Assembly (NCBI GenBank): GCA_903892175.1
Contig: CAITHK010000274.1
Coordinates: forward strand, 1 to 62,194
From: an uncultured Burkholderiales bacterium
GTDB lineage: Bacteria; Pseudomonadota; Gammaproteobacteria; Burkholderiales; Burkholderiaceae_C
Reading direction: 5' to 3'
DNA length: 62,194 nt
Below, one piece after another: positions 42,293-50,475 of the stretch (within the stretch, counting starts at the first letter, position 1; every line of letters begins with the position of its first letter). A program made the position numbers and the translations under genes. The notes beneath the pieces are model-generated. The model was not told where the DNA came from, did no database searches, and was given only the letters and a program-made list of their open reading frames with translations.

Positions 42293-43881
42293 ACCCCATT
42301 CTTGGTCGTCGTGGCGCGGTGGTCGCCTCTCACTCCTTGGCCTCACAAGCGGGCTTGGACATTTTGCGTGAAGGTGGCAACGCCATCGAAGCCACCATTG
42401 CAGTGGCGGCGACCTTGGCGGTGGTCTACCCGCACATGACGGGCATTGGCGGTGACGGTTTCTGGTTGTTGCATGCGCCGGGGCAAGCGATGCAATCGAT
42501 TGACGCCTGCGGTGCGGCGGGAGAAGCCGTGACACGTGGTTTGTATGGTGACGCCACCAGCATTCCGTGGCGTGGTCCACTGGCGGCCAACACCGTGGCG
42601 GGCACCTTGTCAGGCTGGGGCGCGGCCTATGCTTACAGCCAGCAGCATTGGGGTGGACGCTTGCCGTTTGCGCGTCTGTTGGAAAGCGCCATCCACTATG
42701 CGCGAGAGGGTTTTGCGGTCACCCACAGCCAAGAAGCCAACACCCGCAACAAGCTGGCTGAGTTGGCCCATCAGCCGGGCTTTGCCCAAACCTTTTTAAC
42801 GCCACAAGGCGAGGTGCCCCACTACGGTGACACGCACACATTTCCAGCCCTGGCTGCCACCTTGGAGCAACTGGCTCGCGCCGGGGCTGACGACTTTTAC
42901 CGCGGCGAGTTGGCGCGCCAAATTGCCCAAGACTTGGCCGAGGTGGGTAGCCCCCTTTTGCCTAGAGACTTGTCGCGTCACAAGGCCTCGCTGCAAGCGC
43001 CGCTGTCCTTGAAAATCTCCAACGCAACGCTGTTCAACATGGCGCCTCCGACCCAAGGTTTGGCTTCTTTGCTGATCTTGGGCGTCTATGACCGCATCCG
43101 CCAAGAGGGTTGGAACCCAGACAACGTGGCCGGCATCCATGCCCTGGTGGAGTCAACCAAGCGGGCCTTCATGGTGCGCGACCAGCATGTGACCGACCCC
43201 AAGGCCATGGCCGTGCCGCCCACCAGTTTGCTCACCGAGGAGGTGATCAGCCATTTGGCCTCCCAGGTGCCCATCGACCAAGCCAGCCCATGGCCTGCTC
43301 CCAACTCCGACGGCGACACCACCTGGATGGGCGTGGTCGACGACCAAGGCCGTGCGGTCAGCATGATCCAGAGCATTTACTTTGAGTTTGGCAGCGGCGT
43401 GGTGCTGCCTCGCAGTGGTTTTTGGTGGCAAAACCGAGGTTGTTCTTTTGACCTGCAACCCGGTCGTTTGCGCAGCTTGGTGCCAGGGCGCAAGCCGTTT
43501 CACACCCTCAACCCAGCGATGGCACAACTCGACGATGGCCGCTTGTTGGTCTACGGCACCATGGGCGGCGAAGGCCAACCGCAAACCCAGGCCGCGGTGT
43601 TTTCGCGCTACGTCTGGGGCGGGCACAACGTGCGCTCGGCGGTGGCTGCACCGCGTTGGTTGCTGGGCCGTACTTGGGCCGAGCAGAGCACCACGCTCAA
43701 GTTGGAGTCACGCTATGCGGCTGAAGTCATCGAGGGCTTGCGCGCCCTGGGCCATCCGGTGGAGGTGGTGTCTGACTTTGACGAGCGCATGGGCCACGCA
43801 GGCGCTTTGGTGCTGCACCCGAGTGGCTGGATCGAAGGCGGCGAAGACCCGCGCAGCGACGGGTGTGTGGCGGCCTGGTGA
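42289..43881 (+). CDS. Gamma-glutamyltransferase-family protein
   Basis: 530 residues, like bacterial GGT. The autocatalytic cleavage site has Thr344-Thr345 in SDGDTTWMGVVD, where Thr344 would become the N-terminal nucleophile of the small subunit. Also conserved are GGNAIEATIAVAATLAV and MTGIGGDGFWLL in the large subunit, and TLNPAMAQL..GTMGGEGQPQ in the small one. No signal peptide is visible, so it should act in the cytoplasm on imported gamma-glutamyl compounds. It overlaps the GntR gene by 4 bp and ends the operon. Confidence 0.92.
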   Translation: MNPILGRRGAVVASHSLASQAGLDILREGGNAIEATIAVAATLAVVYPHMTGIGGDGFWLLHAPGQAMQSIDACGAAGEAVTRGLYGDATSIPWRGPLAANTVAGTLSGWGAAYAYSQQHWGGRLPFARLLESAIHYAREGFAVTHSQEANTRNKLAELAHQPGFAQTFLTPQGEVPHYGDTHTFPALAATLEQLARAGADDFYRGELARQIAQDLAEVGSPLLPRDLSRHKASLQAPLSLKISNATLFNMAPPTQGLASLLILGVYDRIRQEGWNPDNVAGIHALVESTKRAFMVRDQHVTDPKAMAVPPTSLLTEEVISHLASQVPIDQASPWPAPNSDGDTTWMGVVDDQGRAVSMIQSIYFEFGSGVVLPRSGFWWQNRGCSFDLQPGRLRSLVPGRKPFHTLNPAMAQLDDGRLLVYGTMGGEGQPQTQAAVFSRYVWGGHNVRSAVAAPRWLLGRTWAEQSTTLKLESRYAAEVIEGLRALGHPVEVVSDFDERMGHAGALVLHPSGWIEGGEDPRSDGCVAAW

Positions 43882-44030
43882 AAAGTTGAGGTTCAAACCC
43901 TTGCTGATTTTGAAAACAAATTAATTCAAAAATCATGATTTAAATCGTGCGCCAATCTACCTATTGAACTCACCTAAACTCCTTTGAACCTTGTGCACTT
44001 TGCCAAGATATATCAACAGTTGAGTTTTTT

Positions 44031-44753
44031 ATGGAAGTGCATATGGGCGACTATTCAAATATGGCGAGTTACTACGATGTGATCATGACATCGGGGTATT
44101 ACGACTACGAAAAGATTGTCAGCAGTTTGATTTCAGAAACTCCCTTTGAACAAGTGCTGGAAATTGGTTGCGGCACGGGCTTGATTCTGCAAGAGTTGGC
44201 CAAGCGACAGCCCCATGTCGCCATTTCTGGCGTTGATTTGACGCAACCCATGTTGGACATTGCACAGCAACGTCTCAAGCCTTTTGCCAATGTGTCGTTG
44301 TCTCAGCAAAACGTGTGCGAGTTGACCTTGCGTGATGCACATGATTTGGCTTTTTCTTACGGGGGCGTTTGGTACTTTGTCATCGATGGTGACAAGGAAC
44401 CGTTCATGGTGAGCCATATTCCCGACGACGCGGACAACCACAAGGGCTTTGAACGGGTGGCCCAGTGCGTGGCGCCAGGCGGGGTGTTGTTGTTGGGCAT
44501 CCAAGGCCCACACCACAACTACGACACGGTGATCTCCAACGGCATGACCTATTCGCAGCAGATTGATCCCAGCCCGATTGGGTTCACCAAACATTACTAC
44601 TTGAAAGACGGTGCGCAAACTGTGATGGCGCAAACGGTGAACTACCGAACCTACTCGTTCAGCGAGGCGCAGCGCATGATGGCGGCTTATGGGTTCACCT
44701 ATGCGCCGGAGCAAAACCGTGGCAATTTGTTTTTAGGATTTAAGAAGTCATGA
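44031..44753 (+). CDS. Class I SAM-dependent methyltransferase
   Basis: 240 residues (an ATG at 44043 is an alternative). The SAM-binding motif I is VLEIGCGTGLILQELA near residues 41-55, with SGVDLTQPML as motif II. A middle insertion (FVIDGDKEPFMVSHIPDD) and a late Tyr-rich region give no substrate clue. The gene and the 149 bases before it are clearly more AT-rich than their neighbours, with ATATATC and long A/T runs in the leader, so it may have been acquired. Its stop overlaps the next ATG by 4 bp. Confidence 0.85.
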   Translation: MEVHMGDYSNMASYYDVIMTSGYYDYEKIVSSLISETPFEQVLEIGCGTGLILQELAKRQPHVAISGVDLTQPMLDIAQQRLKPFANVSLSQQNVCELTLRDAHDLAFSYGGVWYFVIDGDKEPFMVSHIPDDADNHKGFERVAQCVAPGGVLLLGIQGPHHNYDTVISNGMTYSQQIDPSPIGFTKHYYLKDGAQTVMAQTVNYRTYSFSEAQRMMAAYGFTYAPEQNRGNLFLGFKKS

Positions 44754-45664
44754 GCACCAAGCCCCGGTTGTTTTTCATCGGTGTTGGCAACATGGGCAAC
44801 CCCATGGCGGCCAACTTGATCCAGGCCGGTTACCCGGTGACGGTGTTTGACGTGACGCGCAGCAAAGCCGATAACTTGTTGCAACTGGGGGCTCAATGGG
44901 CCGATACCTTGGCGCAGGGCGCAGCTGCGGCCGATGTGGTGATGGCTTCTTTGCCAGGGCCCGCCCAAGTGCGTGAGGTGATGCTGGGCGAGGGCGGTGT
45001 GTTGGCGGCCATGCGGCCGGGAACTTGCGTGATCGATACCTCCACCAGTGCGGTCGATTTGGTGCGTGAGTTGGTGGCCGTGGGGCACAGCTTGCAGGTC
45101 GATTTTTTAGAAGCACCCGTCACCAATGCGGTGGACTTTGCGGTGCTGGGGCGTTTGTCCATTTTTGTCGGTGGTGATGTCGCGTGTTTTGAAAAGCACC
45201 GACCCATCTTCGATGTGGTGGGAGAAAAAATATTCCATGTCGGTGCGCCGGGCAACGGAGCCACCATCAAGTTGCTGACTAACTTGCTGTGGTTTGTCAG
45301 TGCGGCGGCCATTGGTGAGGGCTTGATGTTGGGGGCCAAAGCGGGCGTACCCTTGGAGACCGTGTGGGAAGCCATCAAGTCCAGTGCGGGCAACAGTTGG
45401 GTGGCACAGCACGATGTGCCGTCGATTTTTGCGGGTCATTACGACCCCAGTTTTTCCTTGGCGCTGTGTTGCAAAGACTTGGGGTTGATCCATGACATTG
45501 CGGCTTCACAAGGCGTGAATTTGCCCATGGCGGGTGCCGCGCAGTCTTTGTTTCAACAAGCCAAACAAACCTATGGCGAGCAAGCGGCGGAGTTGCATGT
45601 GGTTCGCCTGATCGAAGAGCAAGCCGGTTTGTTGTTGCGCCCCCCGCATGGCCAAGCGCTTTGA
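44750..45664 (+). CDS. NAD(P)-dependent 3-hydroxyisobutyrate dehydrogenase family oxidoreductase
   Basis: 304 residues. The Rossmann motif is GVGNMGNPMAANLIQAG, then DTSTSAVDLVRELV, and the catalytic lysine segment GAPGNGATIKLLTNLLWFVS. This family oxidises beta-hydroxyacids such as 3-hydroxyisobutyrate, tartronate semialdehyde or gamma-hydroxybutyrate. Its neighbours (methyltransferase and aminotransferase) suggest an amino-acid related pathway. It is followed by the aminotransferase gene after 20 bp. Confidence 0.88.
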   Translation: MSTKPRLFFIGVGNMGNPMAANLIQAGYPVTVFDVTRSKADNLLQLGAQWADTLAQGAAAADVVMASLPGPAQVREVMLGEGGVLAAMRPGTCVIDTSTSAVDLVRELVAVGHSLQVDFLEAPVTNAVDFAVLGRLSIFVGGDVACFEKHRPIFDVVGEKIFHVGAPGNGATIKLLTNLLWFVSAAAIGEGLMLGAKAGVPLETVWEAIKSSAGNSWVAQHDVPSIFAGHYDPSFSLALCCKDLGLIHDIAASQGVNLPMAGAAQSLFQQAKQTYGEQAAELHVVRLIEEQAGLLLRPPHGQAL

Positions 45665-45684
45665 CTCTGGATTGAAAGTCGCAC

Positions 45685-46992
45685 ATGTCCAAACAATCGC
45701 AACTCATGGCCCAAGCCCATTTGCACATGCCGCAAGGCGTGGCAGAAAACTATCGCTATTGGGGGGACGACCGCACGGTGTTTGTTGACAGCGCCAAAGG
45801 CTGCGTGTTGACCGATTGCGATGGCAAGACCTATGTCGATTTTCGCTTGGGCTACGGTCCCATCATCTTGGGCTATCGCGACGAGCGGGTGGATGCGGCC
45901 GTGGTGGATCAGATCACACGGTTCGGCACCTTGTCAGGCTTTTCCACGGCACTTGACACCGAGGTGGTCACGCAAATCAAAGCCCTGTGTCCGCAAATCG
46001 ACAAGCTGCGTTTTGCCAACTCGGGCACCGAGGCGGTGATGGGCGCACTGCGCACGGCACGTGGTTTCACGGGGCGCGACCGGGTGGCGATTGTGGAGGG
46101 CTCGTTCCACGGTTTGTACGACGAGATGATGTGGAAGTCCGATATCGAACAGTGGGACCCCCACGGTGCGGCTGCGCCCCGCGTGATTCCTTTTGGTGCA
46201 GGCATTCCAGCCCGCACGCGTGATTTGCTTGACATCCTCGAACTCAACAACTTTGATGGGTTGGAGCGGTTGTTCGCCGACCACGCCAACCACTTGGCCT
46301 GCGTGATGCTGGAGCCCATCATTGGCAATGCCGGCAGCATCTCAGCCAGCCAGGCGTGGTTGCAGCGTTTGCGAGATTTGTGCAATCAACATGGCACTCT
46401 GCTGTTGATTGACGAGGTGAAAACCGGCTTTCGGGTGGCCCCGGGCGGCGCCCAACAGTTGTATGGCATTCATGCCGATCTGACCACCTTTGCCAAGGCC
46501 ATGGGCAATGGCTACCCTGTGGCAGCCTTCGGTGGCCGAGCCGATGTCATGGATGTGGTGGGCTCTCACAAAGGCGGGGTGGTGCACGGCGGCACCTACA
46601 CGGCCAATTTGGTGGCCTTGCGCGCAGCCCATGCGACCTTGACGATCTTGGCCGAAACCGATGCCTTCAAGACCATCGACCGTGTGGGCACGCAAATTCA
46701 AGCACTGCTCGGGCGGGTCTTCACCGCAGCGGGGATTGACCATGCGTTTGCCGGTCCGCCTGCGATGTTTGGTATCCATTTCACGCCCAATGTGCCCACC
46801 AACTACCGCGATTGGCGCAAGACCGACAGCGCGCTCTACCAACGGTTTGCGTGGCATTTGATCGACGCGGGCGTGATGTTGGAGCCAGACTCCCGTGAGC
46901 CCTGGTTCATTTGTGAGGCACACCAACAGGTGGATTTGGCTTGGTTGGAAGACGTGGCCACCCGGTCACTGCGCCTGGCCATGGCCGCGTGA
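45685..46992 (+). CDS. Class III PLP-dependent aminotransferase (GSA-aminomutase-like)
   Basis: 435 residues. The PLP lysine is Lys271 in TTFAKAMGNGYPVAA, Asp of DEVKTGFR is the ring-nitrogen partner, and NSGTEAVMGALRTARGFTGRD is the cofactor-phosphate region, resembling glutamate-1-semialdehyde aminomutase more than omega-transaminases. It is not likely to be HemL, because of the operon context with a beta-hydroxyacid dehydrogenase. It probably transaminates a semialdehyde or amino acid produced in this pathway. Confidence 0.9.
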   Translation: MSKQSQLMAQAHLHMPQGVAENYRYWGDDRTVFVDSAKGCVLTDCDGKTYVDFRLGYGPIILGYRDERVDAAVVDQITRFGTLSGFSTALDTEVVTQIKALCPQIDKLRFANSGTEAVMGALRTARGFTGRDRVAIVEGSFHGLYDEMMWKSDIEQWDPHGAAAPRVIPFGAGIPARTRDLLDILELNNFDGLERLFADHANHLACVMLEPIIGNAGSISASQAWLQRLRDLCNQHGTLLLIDEVKTGFRVAPGGAQQLYGIHADLTTFAKAMGNGYPVAAFGGRADVMDVVGSHKGGVVHGGTYTANLVALRAAHATLTILAETDAFKTIDRVGTQIQALLGRVFTAAGIDHAFAGPPAMFGIHFTPNVPTNYRDWRKTDSALYQRFAWHLIDAGVMLEPDSREPWFICEAHQQVDLAWLEDVATRSLRLAMAA

Positions 46993-47000
46993 GCCACAAC

Positions 47001-47696
47001 TCACCAAGGAATGGGCACGCCTTGGTAGTCCACAAAATGGGCCCCTGCGATCGCGGGCAAGCCATCCAAGGTCTTGAGCAGGCCCGACACCGAGGTGTCG
47101 GGCTGCAGGGCGCCCGAAGCCACAAAAGGTTGCGACAACGCTGAGGCCACAGTGCCGGGTTGCAAGGCGGCCACCACCAACATCGGTCGTTTGCGGTTGG
47201 CTTCAATGGCGGCCGTCTGCAGCAGCATGTTCAGTGCCGCTTTGGAGGCGCGGTAGCTGTACCAACCCCCTTTGTGGTTGTCGCCAATGCTGCCCACACG
47301 CGCCGATAACTTGGCGTACACCGTGCGCTGCTGGGTGTCCAACAGCGGCATCAAGTGTTTGAACAACAAGGTGGGCCCCACGGCGTTCACCGCCATGTTT
47401 TTGAGCATGTGTGGTGCGTGCAGGGCCTGCAGGCTTTTTTCAGGACCTTGCGCGCCAAACGTCAAGGCTCCCGTGGCGTCAACCATGAGGTGGAAAGGGG
47501 CAAACTGGGCCAGCTCCGCCGCTGCTTGGGCCATGCTGGCCTCGTCTTCTAAATCAAATCCTGGATGCGTGTGCCTTGACAGAGCGTGCACTTGTTGGCA
47601 GGCGGGATCTTGCTGCAAAGCGCGCACGAAAGCGCTGCCAATTGCCCCTGTGGAACCTATCACCAGTGCGCGGTAGGAACCGCCCAAAGAGTTCAC
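47001..47696 (-). CDS. SDR-family oxidoreductase (CsgA-like)
   Basis: 231 residues from a GTG at 47696 that overlaps the stop of the cupin gene (GTGA); a TTG at 47714 would extend it by six. The cofactor motif is GSTGAIGSAF, and the active-site YxxxK is in GWYSYRASKAALNMLL. It is likely an NADP-dependent reductase of the CsgA/sniffer-like group. It converges with the aminotransferase gene with only 8 bp between stops. Confidence 0.85.
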   Translation of the reverse strand: MNSLGGSYRALVIGSTGAIGSAFVRALQQDPACQQVHALSRHTHPGFDLEDEASMAQAAAELAQFAPFHLMVDATGALTFGAQGPEKSLQALHAPHMLKNMAVNAVGPTLLFKHLMPLLDTQQRTVYAKLSARVGSIGDNHKGGWYSYRASKAALNMLLQTAAIEANRKRPMLVVAALQPGTVASALSQPFVASGALQPDTSVSGLLKTLDGLPAIAGAHFVDYQGVPIPW

Positions 47697-47971
47697 GAAC
47701 GGCGGGCGGCCCAATAGGTGGCGCCCTCAGAGCCGTAGCGTTCTTCGTGGGGCGTGTTGGGTTCTAAGCTGAAGATGTCGCCGGGTTGCAGGTGTTGTGT
47801 CTGGCCCTGTTGCGTCAACCACATCTCCCCCTGAGTCAGCAAACCGCGGGCTGCAAACGGGTGGGTATGGGTTTCGGCCACGGTGTTGGCGGCCCATTGG
47901 CGTTCGACTACTTCTTGGTAGCCATCAGCCAAGGCTTGCTGTGTGAAGTCAAAAAGTAAGGGGTGTGTCAT
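47693..47971 (-). CDS. Small cupin protein
   Basis: 92 residues, a single cupin with first motif THTHPFAARGLLTQGEMWL and second motif PGDIFSLEPNTPHEERYG, metal-binding His and Glu visible. The stop overlaps the SDR start. It may act as an isomerase or metal-dependent sensor; no substrate can be named. Confidence 0.85.
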   Translation of the reverse strand: MTHPLLFDFTQQALADGYQEVVERQWAANTVAETHTHPFAARGLLTQGEMWLTQQGQTQHLQPGDIFSLEPNTPHEERYGSEGATYWAARRS

Positions 47972-48063
47972 GGCGCCATTCTAGAAACACAGCGATGTCC
48001 CTGCTTGGCACCCAGGTGACGTGGGTCGATTAGAGTTCAGGCTTTGACAGCATCGGCAACGAC

Positions 48064-48795
48064 ATGGCTTACAAGATTTTGATGGTGTGCATGGGCAATA
48101 TTTGCCGCAGCCCAACCGCGCATGGTGTGTTGCGCCATCACTTGGCGCAGGCACATTTGTTGGGCGTGGTGACGGTGGACTCCGCCGGTACCCACAGCTA
48201 CCACGCGGATGCACCAGCAGATGCGCGCAGCCAAGCGCATGCGCTGCGACGAGGCTACAACCTGGCGGACTTGCGTGCGCGCCAGGTGAGCCCAAGCGAC
48301 TTTGAAAAAGCTGATTTGATCTTGGCCATGGATTGGGACAACTTGGCCTTGTTGCAAGACCAGTGCCCCAGCCAACACCAACACAAGATCAGGCGCTTCG
48401 CAGAGTTTTTCAAATCATCCCGTGCCACCGTGGTGCCCGACCCCTACCAAGCAGGCAGCGCTGGCTTTGAAGAGGTGCTGGACTTGGTGGAAGACGGATG
48501 CGCAGGCTTGATGCAATTTTTGGCCACCCCGGCAATGCTTGCCCATTGCGTGCCCGAGTGGACACACGATGTGCAGGGGGGCAGTTTGCAGCGGCAGTGG
48601 GAACTCAAAAGCTTCCCGGTCGCCATGGCATTCATTCAGCAAGTGGCGCAATTGGCTGAATTGCACAACCATCATCCAGAGATTTGGAACGTCTACCAGC
48701 GTGTGCGCCTGACACTCACCACCCATGACGCGGGCGGCTTAACACACAAGGATTTGGCCCTTGCCAGTGCGATCAGCGCACTGGCAACTCCCTGA
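48064..48795 (+). CDS. Fusion of low-molecular-weight phosphotyrosine phosphatase and pterin-4a-carbinolamine dehydratase
   Basis: 243 residues in one uninterrupted frame. Residues 1-155 are a low-molecular-weight phosphatase with the P-loop VCMGNICRS (Cys9 nucleophile, Arg15) and acid Asp126 in VPDPYQAG. Residues ~162-243 are a pterin carbinolamine dehydratase core: LHNHHPEIWNVY, with His203-His204 and His221 matching the three histidines and Asp230 matching the acid of DCoH. Both domains look active. I do not know this fusion from the literature. It may couple phosphate signalling with tetrahydropterin recycling, or just be a bifunctional housekeeping fusion. Confidence 0.9.
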   Translation: MAYKILMVCMGNICRSPTAHGVLRHHLAQAHLLGVVTVDSAGTHSYHADAPADARSQAHALRRGYNLADLRARQVSPSDFEKADLILAMDWDNLALLQDQCPSQHQHKIRRFAEFFKSSRATVVPDPYQAGSAGFEEVLDLVEDGCAGLMQFLATPAMLAHCVPEWTHDVQGGSLQRQWELKSFPVAMAFIQQVAQLAELHNHHPEIWNVYQRVRLTLTTHDAGGLTHKDLALASAISALATP

Positions 48796-48842
48796 GCACC
48801 AGTGCGGTCACCGGGTTGGCGGCCTGATGCCCCCCCGTGGAA

Positions 48843-49226
48843 TCACTCAGCGCGACCGCGGGCGCAGGCGATATCAGCCATCACGCGAGGATCGGCTTGT
48901 GCCACTTCCCACATGCGAGCGTCTTGGTCCGCACGCTTCCACGCTTGGACGATGCGTCCCACGGTTTTGCGTGTGCCGATGATCAAGGCGGTGCCTGCAA
49001 TCCAAAACACCACCCATGCTGCCAGCAATTGGCCTTCTGGCGAGGTTTCGATGATTTCGTAGATCGAAGCCAGCAAGCTCAAGCCTGCCAAGGTCAGCAG
49101 CAGTGTGGCGGTGCCGGTTTCGCCTTGCAGACGCTTGCGCAAAAGCTGGGCTGCGCCATACGCGCGTTGAGCGCGAACCACGCCGGGGTGTGCCAATGTG
49201 TAGTCGAGGTGGACAAAACTGGTCAT
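48843..49226 (-). CDS. Small inner-membrane protein
   Basis: 127 residues from the ATG at 49226, preceded by an AGGAG ribosome site on the minus strand. Two transmembrane segments are predicted by eye (ATLLLTLAGLSLLASIYEII and LLAAWVVFWIAGTALIIG), with a soluble basic C-terminal tail (TVGRIVQAWKRADQDARMWE). I do not recognise a family. It converges with the phosphatase-dehydratase fusion with a 47-bp gap. Confidence 0.7.
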   Translation of the reverse strand: MTSFVHLDYTLAHPGVVRAQRAYGAAQLLRKRLQGETGTATLLLTLAGLSLLASIYEIIETSPEGQLLAAWVVFWIAGTALIIGTRKTVGRIVQAWKRADQDARMWEVAQADPRVMADIACARGRAE

Positions 49227-49291
49227 GAAAAAACTCCTAAAGTGTCTGTCGTACGGTTCGATCATAGGGTTTTTACTTAGTCGGTGCAAAT

Positions 49292-49305
49292 TTAATAGGT
49301 ATTAA
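49292..49305. promoter_or_regulatory. Palindrome in AT-rich region before the membrane protein gene
   Basis: TTAATAGGTATTAA is a 14-bp palindrome except for its two central bases, and lies 66-79 bp upstream of the minus-strand ATG at 49226. It sits in the 367-base stretch between 49226 and 49594, which is unusually AT-rich. It could be an operator or promoter element. Apart from the small frame at 49425-49592 I see no gene in this gap. Confidence 0.3.
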
Positions 49306-49424
49306 CCCTAGTTTTATATCGTATTCCCTCAAGCGCTGGGTTTTCAAAGGTCCCGTATTTGCCATGTCCAGCGCGTGACATATCCAAGCTCTGTGGGTGA
49401 GAAAACTCGATAAGCTCAACGCGG

Positions 49425-49592
49425 ATGACTTCGCAGGTCCAGATTCAGTCGCTGTTGCGTCGACTGCACCTCACCACCGTCCCAGACATTCCCGCCCATT
49501 CCTCCGTGGCCACGGTCGAGCGCATGGTGGCCTTGGCCCAGGCGCAGCAAGTCGTTACTTTTGTGTGTAGCCGTGATGGCACTGGAGGATGA
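49425..49592 (+). CDS. Possible small leader protein before the TauD-like gene
   Basis: A 55-residue frame starts ATG at 49425, MTSQVQIQSLLRRLHLTTVPDI, and ends with TGA one base before the ATG of the dioxygenase gene (49594). Codon use (CTG, GTC, GCC, CAG-rich) matches the surrounding coding DNA and one helix (VATVERMVALAQAQQVV) is suggested. I do not recognise the product. It could be a genuine translationally coupled small gene or the remnant of a larger one. Confidence 0.4.
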   Translation: MTSQVQIQSLLRRLHLTTVPDIPAHSSVATVERMVALAQAQQVVTFVCSRDGTGG

Positions 49593-49593
49593 G

Positions 49594-50475
49594 ATGAACA
49601 TCATTGAAACTGGAGAAATTTTGGGCGCCCGCGTCGAGGGGTTGGATTTGTCTCAGCCCTTGACCGATGCGCAATTTCAGCAGTTGGAACAAGCCTTGGG
49701 CCGCTATGGTGTGTTGAGTTACCCCAAGCAAATGCTGACCTCGTTGCAGCTCAAACAGTTTGCCGAGCGCTTTGGTCAGCTAGAAATCAACGTGGCCAAC
49801 ATGTACCAAGACCCGGGCTTGCCCGAGGTGATGATTTTGTCTAACAAGATCGGGCCAGACGGCAAACCCATGGGACTCAGCGATGCGGGTCAGGACTGGC
49901 ACACCGACATGTCGTACAGCAAGATGGTGGCTTTCTCTAACATTTTGTACGGCTTGGAGATTCCACACCGTGATGGTGAACCCTTGGGCAACACCGAGTT
50001 CGCCAACATGCACGCAGCCTACGACGATTTGCCCGAAGATTTGAAGTTGCGCCTAGACGGCATGACCATCACCCACGACTTCGCCAAGTTCTGGGACATG
50101 ATGCGGGCCAAAGCCGGCAGCACACGCCCACCCTTGACACCCGCACAACGCCAGGCCAAGCCCCCGGTGTCGCACCCGGCCATCTTGCGCCATCCCATCA
50201 CGGGCAAGAAGGTGTTGTACGCCAACCCCGGCTATTCGATGCGCATCAACGAAATGACTCAAGCTGAGAGCGAGAAAACCTTGGCATTCTTGTACGAGCA
50301 CCAACTGCAAACCAAGTACCAGTACAAGCACCGCTGGCAAGTCGGGGACGTGTTGATGTGGGATAACCTGGGCACGCTGCACAACGCCGTGCCCGACTAC
50401 CGTGCTTACGAGCCGCGTTACATCAAGCGCTGTCAAGTCATGGCCAACCGTTACTTTGACGCTGCCACGGTATGA
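49594..50475 (+). CDS. TauD/TfdA-family 2-oxoglutarate dioxygenase
   Basis: 293 residues from the ATG at 49594 with a GGAGG ribosome site. The iron facial triad is His103-Asp105 (DWHTDMSY) and His263 (LHNAVPDY), with the basic tail RYIKRCQV supplying the Arg for 2-oxoglutarate. It resembles the dioxygenases for taurine, phenoxyacetates and similar carboxylates. It overlaps the FAA-hydrolase gene by 4 bp, and a Bug receptor and an FMN hydroxyacid dehydrogenase follow, so it belongs to a hydroxy- or phenoxy-acid degradation cluster. Confidence 0.88.
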   Translation: MNIIETGEILGARVEGLDLSQPLTDAQFQQLEQALGRYGVLSYPKQMLTSLQLKQFAERFGQLEINVANMYQDPGLPEVMILSNKIGPDGKPMGLSDAGQDWHTDMSYSKMVAFSNILYGLEIPHRDGEPLGNTEFANMHAAYDDLPEDLKLRLDGMTITHDFAKFWDMMRAKAGSTRPPLTPAQRQAKPPVSHPAILRHPITGKKVLYANPGYSMRINEMTQAESEKTLAFLYEHQLQTKYQYKHRWQVGDVLMWDNLGTLHNAVPDYRAYEPRYIKRCQVMANRYFDAATV

